DNA of 64,000 nt from Mixta tenebrionis (lineage in GTDB: Bacteria > Pseudomonadota > Gammaproteobacteria > Enterobacterales > Enterobacteriaceae), in contig NZ_VHQI01000001.1 of assembly GCF_006517625.1 (NCBI RefSeq), positions 6,180 to 70,179 on the forward strand. The letters run 5' to 3'. How positions within the stretch are numbered: position 1 is the first letter of the stretch; the number at the start of each line of letters is the position of its first letter. Below, piece after piece: positions 27,132 through 36,054 of the stretch. A program made the translations under genes and the position numbers. The notes under the pieces are model-generated. The model saw only the letters and a program-made list of their open reading frames with translations, searched no databases and had not been told where the DNA came from.

Positions 27132-28289
27132 TTATTTCGCGGCACCGCCGCCAAGAACGGTTTGCGGCTGCCATTTACCGTCCACCACTTTATACACGGT
27201 GAACGAGGGCGATTGCAGATTGCCTTCTTTATCAAAGGCGATTTGCCCGGTTACGCCGGAATAGCTGATAGCGCGCAGCGCGGGCAGATACTCAGCAGGA
27301 TCGACGGAGTCAGCTTTTTCCATCGCCGCTACCAGTACGCGGGTAGCGTCATAGGCGAAGGGCGCATGCAGCTCGATATGGGTGTGATAGCGCGACTGGT
27401 ACGCCTGCTCGAATGCTTTTCCGCCCGGCATCTGATCCACCGGCAGGCCAGGTTCCAGCGCCACCACGCCTTCACCCTCTTTTTGCGCCAGCTGCAGGAA
27501 GGTCTGGCTGACGAAGCCGCCCGCGCCCATCAGCGTGGCGTTGATGCCCAGCTGCTTCATGCGGCGCGCCAGCGGTGCCGCCTGGCTGTCAACGCCGCCG
27601 AAGAAAATCAGATCGGCATTTTTGCTGCGGATCGAGGTCAACACGGCGCTGAAATCTACGGTTTTCTCATCCACATACTGGCGATCGATGATTTTTACGC
27701 CCTGGGCTTCCAGCGACTTAATAAACTCATCGGCCAGCCCCTGCCCGAAGGCGGTGCGATCGTCGATAACCGCGATGCGTTTCGCTTTCAGCGTCTGCAA
27801 CGCGTACTGTCCCGCCAGCTGGCCGCCGTCATCATCGTGCCCCATAACGCGGAAGCTGGTATCAAAGCCCTGGCGCGTATAGGCGTGACCGGTGGCTACC
27901 GGCGCGACCTGGGCGATCCCCGCATCGTGATAAACGCGCGCCGCCGGAATACTGGTGCCGGTGTTCCAGTGCCCAACTACGCCGGCCACCTCGTTATCCA
28001 CCAGGCGCTGGGCGACGGCAACCGCCGTACGCGGGTCGGACTGATCGTCTTCCGACTGCAGCTTAAAGGTAATGGCTTTGCCGCCAATGACCGGGCGCTG
28101 CTTATTTATGTCGTCGATAGCCAGCTGCGCGCCGTTTTCCAGATCCTTGCCGATACGCGCCGACGGCCCGGTTAGCGGTCCGGCAAGGCCGATCAGCACC
28201 GTTTCGCTCTTCTGCGCCCAGCCGGGCGCGCTGGCGAAACCGGCGGCGAGAATGGCGGCGTTTAGCACGCTGAGGGTAATTTTTTTCAT
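27132..28289 (-). CDS. Branched-chain amino acid-type ABC substrate-binding protein (LivJ/K-like)
   Basis: A 385-residue periplasmic binding protein with a signal peptide (MKKITLSVLNAAILAAGFAS, then APGWA). The start at 28289 follows AGGAAC. Landmarks are VLIGLAGPLTGPSARIGKDL, VAGVVGHWNTGTSIPAARVY and QVAPVATGHAYTRQGFDTSF. It belongs to the HAAT family, which binds amino acids, amides or ureas. It is the first gene ahead of the two hydrolase genes, and feeds the LivHMGF-type transporter encoded upstream in the same operon. Confidence 0.9.
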   Translation of the reverse strand: MKKITLSVLNAAILAAGFASAPGWAQKSETVLIGLAGPLTGPSARIGKDLENGAQLAIDDINKQRPVIGGKAITFKLQSEDDQSDPRTAVAVAQRLVDNEVAGVVGHWNTGTSIPAARVYHDAGIAQVAPVATGHAYTRQGFDTSFRVMGHDDDGGQLAGQYALQTLKAKRIAVIDDRTAFGQGLADEFIKSLEAQGVKIIDRQYVDEKTVDFSAVLTSIRSKNADLIFFGGVDSQAAPLARRMKQLGINATLMGAGGFVSQTFLQLAQKEGEGVVALEPGLPVDQMPGGKAFEQAYQSRYHTHIELHAPFAYDATRVLVAAMEKADSVDPAEYLPALRAISYSGVTGQIAFDKEGNLQSPSFTVYKVVDGKWQPQTVLGGGAAK

Positions 28290-28314
28290 TATTTGTTCCT
28301 GGTGTTGGTTGCTG

Positions 28315-29037
28315 TCAGGCGGGCATTTCGCCCAGGTAAATTTGCGCAATGCTGTCATCCGCAAGCAGGGCGCGTGAATCGCCGTGATGGACGATGTTGC
28401 CGCTGTCCATCACCCAGGCGTTATCGGTTATCTCCAGCGCCAGCCGGGCGTTTTGCTCAATCAGCAGCAGGCCGACGCCGCGATCGCGCAGGGTGGCGAT
28501 CACCCTGAAAATGTTTTCAACCATCAGCGGCGCCAGCCCCATTGACGGCTCATCCAGAATCAACAGGCGTGGACGACTGAGCAACGCCCGGTTCAGCGCC
28601 AGCAGCTGTTGCTCGCCGCCGGAGAGCAGCCCGGCCAGCTGATGCTGCCGCTCGCCAAGGCGTGGGAAGCGGCTAAAGATATCCGCGATTTCGCTTTTAA
28701 CCGCTGCGCTATCGCGCCGTAGCCAGGCACCCATTTGCAGGTTTTCCATTACCGTCATACGCGCGAAGACGCCGCGTCCTTCCGGCACCATCACCAGTCC
28801 GGCGCGCAGCAGATCTTCCGGCTTCTGTTTCGCTACCTGTCGGCCGCGGTAAATAATCTCGCCGCGAAAGGGCTGAAGCCCGGTAATGGCGCGTACCGTA
28901 GAGCTTTTTCCGGCGCCGTTGGCGCCAATCAGCGTGGCCTGTTCGCCTTCATGCAGCGCAAACGAGACATCGCGCACGGCCTGAATGCCGCCGTAATGCA
29001 CCCCCAGCTGATTAACGCGCAGTAGTGGTTCAGACAT
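28315..29037 (-). CDS. LivF-like ABC ATP-binding protein
   Basis: A 240-residue HAAT-family ATPase. Walker A is GANGAGKSST, the signature LSGGEQQLLALNRALL and Walker B LLILDEPSMGLAP. The LivF-type end (GDSRALLADDSIAQIYLGEM) is present. Start ATG 29037 has GGAGG ahead; the outer frame is ignored. The gene overlaps livG-like by 8 bases. Confidence 0.9.
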   Translation of the reverse strand: MSEPLLRVNQLGVHYGGIQAVRDVSFALHEGEQATLIGANGAGKSSTVRAITGLQPFRGEIIYRGRQVAKQKPEDLLRAGLVMVPEGRGVFARMTVMENLQMGAWLRRDSAAVKSEIADIFSRFPRLGERQHQLAGLLSGGEQQLLALNRALLSRPRLLILDEPSMGLAPLMVENIFRVIATLRDRGVGLLLIEQNARLALEITDNAWVMDSGNIVHHGDSRALLADDSIAQIYLGEMPA

Positions 29038-29797
29038 GTTTTTGTCCTCCAAGCCAGGCCGCAACAACACGGGGATCGCGGCGTACGCTTTCCGGATCGC
29101 CGCTGGCCAGCACCTTGCCGTAATCGAGCACCGTTAAGCGATCGCAGATGCCCATCACCAGCTTGACGTCATGCTCAATCATCAGCAGCGTTTTACCGTC
29201 ATCACGGATGCGCTTTAGCAGATCGCCAAGCGCCGCTTTTTCTGCGGCGTTCATTCCGGCTGCCGGCTCATCCAGCGCCAGCAGCAGCGGATCGGTCGCC
29301 AGCGCGCGGGCGATTTCCAGCCGGCGTTGATGGCCATAGGCGAGATCGCAGGCGCGATAGTGAGCAAACTGCGCGATACCGGTATATTCCAGCCAGCGCC
29401 AGGCCTGCTCGCGGGTATGCTCCTCTTCCTGGCGAGCGCGCCGATGGCGGACAAGCGCGGCCCAGAGGCCGTTGCGGGTGCGCGCATGACGGCCAACCAT
29501 GACGTTTTCCAATACCGACATCTCGTTAAACAGCCGCACGTTCTGGAAAGTTCTGGCGATGCCGGCACGGGTCACTTTTTCCACATTGCGCGGTGAATAG
29601 GGCGCGTCGTTAAGCAGAAACATGCCGCTGTCCGCCGCATAAAGCCCGGTAATCAGGTTAAAACAGGTGGTTTTTCCGGCGCCGTTTGGCCCGATCAGAC
29701 CGTAAATCTCTCCGGGGCGAACGGTGAGAGAGACGTTATCAACCGCCTGCACGCCGCCGAAGCGCTTGCTCATCCCGGTAATAGTTAGCAGATTCAT
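29030..29797 (-). CDS. LivG-like ABC ATP-binding protein
   Basis: A 255-residue HAAT-family ATPase. Walker A is GPNGAGKTTCF; the LivG-type GIARTFQNVRLFNEMSVLEN and Walker B LLALDEPAAGMN are present. The signature loop reads LAYGHQRRLEIARALA, the LivG variant of the usual LSGGQ. The stop overlaps the livF-like start by 8 bases and the start overlaps the livM-like stop by 4 bases. Confidence 0.9.
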   Translation of the reverse strand: MNLLTITGMSKRFGGVQAVDNVSLTVRPGEIYGLIGPNGAGKTTCFNLITGLYAADSGMFLLNDAPYSPRNVEKVTRAGIARTFQNVRLFNEMSVLENVMVGRHARTRNGLWAALVRHRRARQEEEHTREQAWRWLEYTGIAQFAHYRACDLAYGHQRRLEIARALATDPLLLALDEPAAGMNAAEKAALGDLLKRIRDDGKTLLMIEHDVKLVMGICDRLTVLDYGKVLASGDPESVRRDPRVVAAWLGGQKHV

Positions 29798-30903
29798 GGC
29801 TTCGCCTCCGCATGACGCGCAGGCCAGATGCCCGCCGGACGCAGCAGCATAACCAGCACCAGAGCCAGCCCATAAAACAGCTGACGCAGGATTTCCGGAT
29901 CGATCAGTACGCTGCCGAATAATGCCTGCTGTAGCGGCGCCGCCTGGCTACGCAACAGTTCCGGCAGGGCGGTCAGCAGCACCGCGCCAAGGATCACGCC
30001 GGGTATATGGCCCATCCCGCCCAGCACCACCATCGCCAGCACGGCGATCGATTCCTGCAGGGTAAAAGATTCCGGCGAGACAAAGCCCTGAAAAGCAGCG
30101 AACAAGGCGCCCGCAACGCCGCCGAAAGAGGCGCCCATGGCAAAGGCGAGCAGTTTATAGTTGCGCACGTTAATTCCCATCGCGCGGGCGACATCCTCGT
30201 CTTCGCGAATGGCGTGCCAGGCGCGCCCGATACGCGAGCGTTGCAGGCGCAGGCAGACCACGATAATCACCACAATCATTGCCATCAGCAGGTAGTACCA
30301 CAGCCACAGCGAGGGAATTTTCATACCAAACCAGTGCTGCGCGCCGCTAAACTTCACGCCAAACAGCGAAACAGTATCCACTCCGGAGATACCTTTCGCG
30401 CCGTTGGTAATATTGACGGGACGGTCAAGGTTACGCATCAGAATACGGATGATTTCGCCAAAGCCGAGCGTCACAATCGCCAGGTAGTCGCCGCGTAATT
30501 TCAGGGTAGGCGCGCCAAGCAGAATGCCGCAGATCGCGGCAAGCACGGCGGCAGCCGGTATAATCAGCCAGTAGGAAGTATGCAGCCCGTCCGGGAACCA
30601 GGCCTGGATCAGCGGAAACGATTCCAGCAGATGCGGCGAGGCCAGCAGCGCCGCCAGATAGGCACCCACGGCGTAAAAGGCGATAAAGCCCATATCCAGC
30701 AGGCCGGTAAAGCCCACCACGATATTCAGCCCCAGCGCCAGCATGATATAGAGCAGGGCGAAATCGATCACCCGCACCCAATAATTACCGCCAAGCTGCC
30801 CGGCCACGATCGGGGCGATAGCGATAGCGAGAATAAACAGCGCCAGCCCGGACCAGAGACGGTGCGAACGCGGCGCTGCCACAGGTAATGTTGAAGTTGT
30901 CAT
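29794..30903 (-). CDS. LivM-like ABC permease
   Basis: A 369-residue permease with eight to ten membrane segments. The hallmarks ALGLNIVVGFTGLLDMGFIA, GAPTLKLRGDYLAIVTLGFG and AWHAIREDEDVARAMGINVR are those of LivM. The last contains the EAA-like coupling loop. GGAAAAAAG lies 0-9 bases ahead of the ATG. It pairs with the LivH-like permease, 8 bases upstream. Confidence 0.9.
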   Translation of the reverse strand: MTTSTLPVAAPRSHRLWSGLALFILAIAIAPIVAGQLGGNYWVRVIDFALLYIMLALGLNIVVGFTGLLDMGFIAFYAVGAYLAALLASPHLLESFPLIQAWFPDGLHTSYWLIIPAAAVLAAICGILLGAPTLKLRGDYLAIVTLGFGEIIRILMRNLDRPVNITNGAKGISGVDTVSLFGVKFSGAQHWFGMKIPSLWLWYYLLMAMIVVIIVVCLRLQRSRIGRAWHAIREDEDVARAMGINVRNYKLLAFAMGASFGGVAGALFAAFQGFVSPESFTLQESIAVLAMVVLGGMGHIPGVILGAVLLTALPELLRSQAAPLQQALFGSVLIDPEILRQLFYGLALVLVMLLRPAGIWPARHAEAKP

Positions 30904-30911
30904 CTTTTTTC

Positions 30912-31862
30912 CTATGCCCGATGCGCCACGCGCTCGCCAAGAATGCCCGCCGGACGAAATACCAGCACGAGGATCAGCACCATAAAGGCGAAGACATCCT
31001 GATAATTGCTGCCGAAGACGCCGTGAGTCAGCTCGCCGAGATAGCCCGCGCCCAGAGATTCAATAATGCCCAGCAGCACGCCGCCCAGCATGGCGCCGCG
31101 AATGTTGCCGATACCGCCCAGTACGGCGGCGGTAAATGCTTTAATCCCCGGCAGAAAGCCCATTGAAAAACTGGCGTTGCCGTAGTTGCTGGCCATCATG
31201 ACGCCCGCCAGCGCCGCAAATATGCCGCCAAGAGCGAAGGTGAGGGTGATGATGCGGTTGGGGCTGACGCCCATCAGGCTGGCGACGCGCGGGTTTTCCG
31301 CCACCGCGCGCATACCGCGTCCGAGACGGGTAAACTCCACCAACGCCCACAGACCGAGCATAACGATTAGCGCCAGGCTGATAGTGACAATGCCGGTAAC
31401 GGTAACGATCGCCGGGGGATGCGCGGCGCTGCCGTGCGTTACGGCAATCGGCTCCATCGACAGGATTTGAGGAAACATCAGCGGATTGCGCGTCCAGACT
31501 ATCATTGCAACGGTTTGCAGCAGCACGGAAACGCCGATCCCGGAAATCAGCGGCGCGAGACGCGGCGCATTGCGCAGGCGTCGATAGGCAAAACGCTCCA
31601 CCGCCATCGCCAGCAGCGCACATACCGCCATCGCGAGCGCCAAAGCTATCATCAGCCGTACCAGCGGCGGCAGGCCGGGCGCGCTCTGTTCAAGCCAGTT
31701 TAAGCCCGACAGCGTAGTCAGCGCGCCCACCATTAGAATATCGCCGTGGGCAAAGTTAATAATGCGCAGAATGCCATACACCATGGTGTAACCGAGGGCG
31801 ATCAACGCATAGATGCTGCCCAACATGACGCCATTAATGAGTTGTTGTATTAAGGTGTCCAA
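30912..31862 (-). CDS. LivH-like ABC permease
   Basis: A 316-residue permease, first gene of the minus-strand operon. Hallmarks are GSIYALIALGYTMVYGILRI, INFAHGDILMVGA, GRGMRAVAENPRVASLMGVS and the C-terminal AAVLGGIGNIRGAMLGGVLL. The start is a TTG (31862); ATG 31829 is the alternative but would remove the conserved first helix. The operon promoter must lie in the 168 bases shared with the divergent LysR gene. Confidence 0.9.
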   Translation of the reverse strand: MDTLIQQLINGVMLGSIYALIALGYTMVYGILRIINFAHGDILMVGALTTLSGLNWLEQSAPGLPPLVRLMIALALAMAVCALLAMAVERFAYRRLRNAPRLAPLISGIGVSVLLQTVAMIVWTRNPLMFPQILSMEPIAVTHGSAAHPPAIVTVTGIVTISLALIVMLGLWALVEFTRLGRGMRAVAENPRVASLMGVSPNRIITLTFALGGIFAALAGVMMASNYGNASFSMGFLPGIKAFTAAVLGGIGNIRGAMLGGVLLGIIESLGAGYLGELTHGVFGSNYQDVFAFMVLILVLVFRPAGILGERVAHRA

Positions 31863-32030
31863 AATAAACCCGACAAATTGCTCAATTTGAGCTACCTTCC
31901 GACAACTGAATTTAATTGTGAAATACGAAAAAATTATTTCTTATTACCTTTGCGTTTTTAGATAACTGATTGTTTTAGCGTATTTTAAGTTATTCACTCT
32001 TTTTCTGGTTATCCCGAAACAGATCATCAT

Positions 32031-32963
32031 ATGAGAAAAACAGAACAATCATCCCGGCAGGAAACGGGTGACGCCAGCGCGCTGGCTAACGATCCGCCGC
32101 TGCGGGCGGTGCGCGCTTTTGAAGCGGTAGCCCGGCTGGGCAGCGTAACGCTGGCTGCTCAGGAGCTGGCGATTTCGCCTTCGGCGGTAAGCCATCAGCT
32201 GCGGGTGCTGGATGATTTCTTGCAGATGCCGTTAACCGAGCGGCACGGGCGCCGGCTGATTCTGAGTCAGCAAGGCAGGGAATATTATCGATCGATCCGC
32301 GCCGCCTTTAACGTACTACGCCAGGCGACGGAACACCTGGTTGAGCAGACGCAAAGCCGCCAGGTGACCATCAGTCTGATCCCGCTGTTCGGCATGGGCT
32401 GGTTTATTCCACGGCTGCCGGATTTTATGCGGGCAAATCCACACACGGAAATTAACGTGGTTTACGCCAATCATCGCAACTATCTCAGCGATGCATCTGA
32501 TATGTCGATTCGTTTTGGTAACGGTCAGTGGGCAGGCTATCTCAGCGAGCCGTTGATCTCCGGCAAGATGGTGCCGGTAGCCAGTCGGCAGTTTATTCGT
32601 CTGCACGGCCATGTGGATACGCCGGAGCAGCTGTTGCAGATGCCGCTGTTGCATGATGAGGAACGAATGACCTGGAACCAGTGGTTTGTACAGCAGAACG
32701 TTCGACGCGCGCCCAGGCGCAGCGGGCCGCTGTTTGAGGATGGTTTGCTGACGCTGGCGGCGGTGCAGGCCGGGTTAGGCTGCGCGCTGATGCGTGAGCC
32801 GCTTATCAGGCCTTATCTGGAAAGCGGCGAACTGGTAAAGCTGTTTGATTTACCCATCGACGATGGCCGCGATTACTATCTTTGCGTGCGGCAGGACAGT
32901 GAAATGACCGAAGAAGGGAAACGGCTGCAAAGCTGGCTACGGGCGCAGCGGCGAACAGGATAA
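32031..32963 (+). CDS. LysR-family regulator, GcvA-like, probably of the Liv/ATC operon
   Basis: A 310-residue transcription factor. The HTH is LGSVTLAAQELAISPSAVSH, QLRVLDDFLQ, preceded by PPLRAVRAFEAVARL, typical of the GcvA/TrpI-like branch. The rest is a LysR effector domain. It is transcribed away from the Liv/ATC operon across a 168-base AT-rich gap, the classic arrangement for a LysR activator and its target. ATG 32031 has a weak ribosome site. The gene ends 120 bases before dif. The coinducer is unknown, but a thiazoline or carbamoyl-cysteine is a reasonable idea. Confidence 0.8.
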   Translation: MRKTEQSSRQETGDASALANDPPLRAVRAFEAVARLGSVTLAAQELAISPSAVSHQLRVLDDFLQMPLTERHGRRLILSQQGREYYRSIRAAFNVLRQATEHLVEQTQSRQVTISLIPLFGMGWFIPRLPDFMRANPHTEINVVYANHRNYLSDASDMSIRFGNGQWAGYLSEPLISGKMVPVASRQFIRLHGHVDTPEQLLQMPLLHDEERMTWNQWFVQQNVRRAPRRSGPLFEDGLLTLAAVQAGLGCALMREPLIRPYLESGELVKLFDLPIDDGRDYYLCVRQDSEMTEEGKRLQSWLRAQRRTG

Positions 32964-33404
32964 TTTTCCATTGGCGGCGCAGCCCCGAATCATCGGTTTG
33001 CGCAGGTGGAGTTTTTCATCAGATGGGGGTGGGGTAAGTATGGTCTGCGAGCGGGATGACGCACTATTCAGATGCCAGACTCAATTTAACATAATATACA
33101 TTATGCGCACCAATGATGAGCATGGTGAAATCTGACGGGAATTTTGACCTGGCCCTGTCAACTGGCTACTATCGACAGTGATCCAAAATCATCCGTTTGC
33201 TTCAAATGAATCTGTCCAGGTATTTTTTAAAATCGCCCAAAGCGCGGTCGTTGATAGTAAACGCCCGGTCGAACTTCCTTGCCTGTTGATATTGTCCGCT
33301 ATCTCCACTCAGTTTTCAGGCTCGATATGTACCGGAACAGATACCCATCGCTTCAGACTGGCTGATGCTAATCGGCAGATTCACTCATTTTTTCAGGGAA
33401 AACT
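32964..33404. other. Intergenic region with the dif site
   Basis: Between the LysR gene and the UvrA-like gene lies 441 bases of mostly non-coding DNA. It carries dif at 33084-33111. A 95-codon open frame at 33178-33465 has no ribosome site and overlaps the UvrA-like gene; I do not believe it. Confidence 0.6.
33084..33111 (-). other. dif: Chromosome dimer resolution site dif
   Basis: On the minus strand the 28 bases begin GGTGCGCATAA, continue TGTATA and end TTATGTTAAAT. As far as I recall the E. coli sequence, all 28 match. The two 11-bp arms bind XerC and XerD, and the 6-bp centre is where strand exchange occurs. It marks the replication terminus. No flanking second copy was seen. Confidence 0.92.
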
Positions 33405-35945
33405 ATGTCGTCAGAAGAAAATAAAAACGCCAATATGCAGCAACACGACATCAGTACAAGCGTAAGCGTACTCGGAGCGAGAACGCATAACCTCAGGGAC
33501 GTTTCTTTTACTTTCCCCCGCAATTCGATGGTGGTGTTTACCGGGATATCCGGCTCGGGTAAATCATCGCTTGCCTTTGACACCCTCTATGCGGAAGCCC
33601 AGCGGCGATTTATGGAATCCGTGGCCCCTCACGCGCGACGTCTGATCGAACAGACCTCCGCGCCGGATGTGGACGGCATCGATGGCTTGCCGCCGGCCGT
33701 TGCCCTGCAGCAAAGCCGGGCTGGAGCTCAGGAGCGATCTACGGTTGGTAGCCTGACGCGCATTTCTGTCACCTTAAGACTGCTGTTTTCTCGCGCAGGC
33801 ATTCGCCCTGCCGGGATACCGTTCCTGCCTGCCGAGTCGTTCTCCCCCAATAATCCCCAGGGGGCTTGCCCGACCTGCCAGGGAATGGGAATGGTTCATG
33901 AAGTAAAGTCCGATGCACTAGTCCCGGACGGTTCGCTAAGCATTCGCGAAGGCGCTATTGCATCATGGCCGAATGGCTGGCAGGCAAAAAACCTGCGAAC
34001 TATTCTGGATGCGCTGGGCTACGACATCGATGCGCCGTGGCATACGCTGTCTGAACGGGATCGGGAGTGGATCCTGTTTACCGATGAACAGCCTTCCGTA
34101 CCAATCTTTATGGGCCTGAATGCGGAGCAGCGCCGGGAAGCGATAGCGACGGGAACCGAACCGGCCTACACAGGAACTTATACCAGTGCGAGAAAGTATC
34201 TCCTGCAAAGCTATTCTGGCGGTAAGGAGTCTGTCAAAAAACGTCTTTCACGCTTTATTTCCGTAGCACCCTGTACCGAATGCCATGGCAAAAGACTCAA
34301 CCAGAATACCCTTTCCGTGACCTTCGCCGGGCATGATATTGCAGAAATGGGTGAGCTGACGATAACACAGTTGAAGACGCTGCTTTTGCCCTTCGCTTAT
34401 GCTCGCGCTCAGTATCTGCCAAAGGAGGCTGCATTAAGGGAAGCCGTTATTAAAATGACAGCCGATATTTGCGGACGTCTTGAACAGCTTGAAAAACTGG
34501 GCCTCGGACATCTGTCTCTCGGACGCCGGAGCACGATGCTGTCATCCGGGGAACTTCAGCGCACCCGTCTTGCGACACAGCTCATTTCCCGCCTCTTCGG
34601 CGTGCTGTATGTACTTGACGAACCAGCGGCCGGATTGCACCCGGAAGATGTTCGGGCATTGATTCCGTCTTTGCGCTCCCTTCTGGAAGCAGGCAATTCT
34701 CTCGTTATCGTTGAACACAATCTTGACGTTATCGCTGAAGCAGACTGGCTGACAGAAGTTGGGCCAGGGCCGGGCCGTCTGGGAGGCGAGATCGTTTATA
34801 ACGGTGTACCGTCCGGGCTTGCACAGGTTGCACGATCGCCAACGGCAGGCTATCTGTTTGGTGAGAGCTATACGGGGCTGCGCCGACGCCGGCTTCCGGA
34901 ACGCTGGCTGAAGCTTGAGCAGGTAACGTGCAATAATATCAACTCACTTGATGTACAGATCCCTCTTGAAAGGATGACCGTTATCACAGGTATCTCCGGT
35001 TCGGGTAAATCGACGCTGCTGGCCCGGGTGCTCCCGGTATTGCTTCAGCAGCTCGATAAAACGCCGCAGGATGAGGAAAGCGAAGAAGAAACCAGAGTCC
35101 CGGACGTTCAGGGAAAAATCATCGCTGGAGAAAACGCTTTCAGCCGTTTGATCCGTATCGATCAACGCCCCATTGGTCGAACGCCGCGCTCAAACCTGGC
35201 GACCTATACTGGTTTTTTTGACGCTGTCCGTAAGCTTTTTGCGGAAACCGATGAGGCGAAAGCACGCGGTTTTGATGCCAGCCGTTTTTCCTTCAATTTA
35301 CCCGCCGGGAGATGCCCCGTTTGCGAGGGCCAGGGGCAGATTACTATTGAACTGATGTTCATGCCTCAGGCAAGCGCGCCATGTTCTACCTGCTGCGGGC
35401 GTCGCTATAACGATGAAACACTTGAGGTTCGCTGGAAGAACAGAACAATAGCTGATGTTCTGGCCCTCAACGTCGACGAAGCCATTACGGTGTTCAGGCG
35501 CCATGAAACTATCCAGCGTTCTCTGACAGCATTAGCCTCGCTTGGTCTGGGATATCTGACATTAGGTCAGCCCGCCACGGAGCTGTCAGGAGGAGAATGC
35601 CAGCGCATCAAGCTTGCCTGGGAGCTTCAACGGGTGCAGCGGGGTAAGACATTGTACCTCCTTGACGAACCGTCGACGGGACTGCATCCTGCAGATATGG
35701 ATAAGCTGATGCGGGTGCTGGACAGGCTTGTGCAACGTGGGGATACCGTAGTCATGGCGGAGCACGATATGCGCATCGCCTCGGAAGCCGACTGGATCCT
35801 CGATCTTGGGCCTGGCTCAGGAGAAAACGGCGGACATATCGTTGCGGCAGGTACACCAGAGGAAGTGAGCCACTCGCAAAACAGCGTTACCGCGCCCTAT
35901 TTATCGTCCAGGCTAAAAAAACGGATTGGCGATCCTGAAGAGTAA
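33405..35945 (+). CDS. UvrA-like ABC ATPase, UvrA2/DrrC class
   Basis: An 846-residue protein with two ABC halves. Two Walker A motifs (GISGSGKSS and GISGSGKST) and two signatures are seen (the second is LSGGECQRIKLAWEL). Zinc-finger-like pairs CPTCQG...CTECHG and CPVCEG...CSTCCG are in the UvrA arrangement. It is shorter than true UvrA (about 940) and lacks the part usually used for UvrB binding, as in UvrA2 and DrrC. Such proteins bind damaged or drug-bound DNA and often give resistance to intercalators. The codon use and lower GC differ from its neighbours, and it sits 290 bases from dif, suggesting acquisition. Confidence 0.82.
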   Translation: MSSEENKNANMQQHDISTSVSVLGARTHNLRDVSFTFPRNSMVVFTGISGSGKSSLAFDTLYAEAQRRFMESVAPHARRLIEQTSAPDVDGIDGLPPAVALQQSRAGAQERSTVGSLTRISVTLRLLFSRAGIRPAGIPFLPAESFSPNNPQGACPTCQGMGMVHEVKSDALVPDGSLSIREGAIASWPNGWQAKNLRTILDALGYDIDAPWHTLSERDREWILFTDEQPSVPIFMGLNAEQRREAIATGTEPAYTGTYTSARKYLLQSYSGGKESVKKRLSRFISVAPCTECHGKRLNQNTLSVTFAGHDIAEMGELTITQLKTLLLPFAYARAQYLPKEAALREAVIKMTADICGRLEQLEKLGLGHLSLGRRSTMLSSGELQRTRLATQLISRLFGVLYVLDEPAAGLHPEDVRALIPSLRSLLEAGNSLVIVEHNLDVIAEADWLTEVGPGPGRLGGEIVYNGVPSGLAQVARSPTAGYLFGESYTGLRRRRLPERWLKLEQVTCNNINSLDVQIPLERMTVITGISGSGKSTLLARVLPVLLQQLDKTPQDEESEEETRVPDVQGKIIAGENAFSRLIRIDQRPIGRTPRSNLATYTGFFDAVRKLFAETDEAKARGFDASRFSFNLPAGRCPVCEGQGQITIELMFMPQASAPCSTCCGRRYNDETLEVRWKNRTIADVLALNVDEAITVFRRHETIQRSLTALASLGLGYLTLGQPATELSGGECQRIKLAWELQRVQRGKTLYLLDEPSTGLHPADMDKLMRVLDRLVQRGDTVVMAEHDMRIASEADWILDLGPGSGENGGHIVAAGTPEEVSHSQNSVTAPYLSSRLKKRIGDPEE

Positions 35946-36054
35946 TCTAAGTCAGGGTTTTGTTTAACAAAATTTATCACAGATATATCAGCCCCAGCTT
36001 TTTGATTGATCGTTAACCGCACATCAGGAGCTTGTCCAGCTAAATCGACGTAAA

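Noticed and set aside
26766..28175. A 469-codon plus-strand frame across the Liv/ATC genes
   Set aside because: Antisense shadow of two genes with clear motifs; no ribosome site and no recognisable domain.
33178..33465. A 95-codon frame between dif and the UvrA-like gene
   Set aside because: No ribosome site, no family resemblance, overlaps the next gene start.
33084..35945. A Xer-integrated mobile element (IMEX) between two dif copies
   Set aside because: Only one dif copy was found; no phage or integrative genes accompany the UvrA-like gene.
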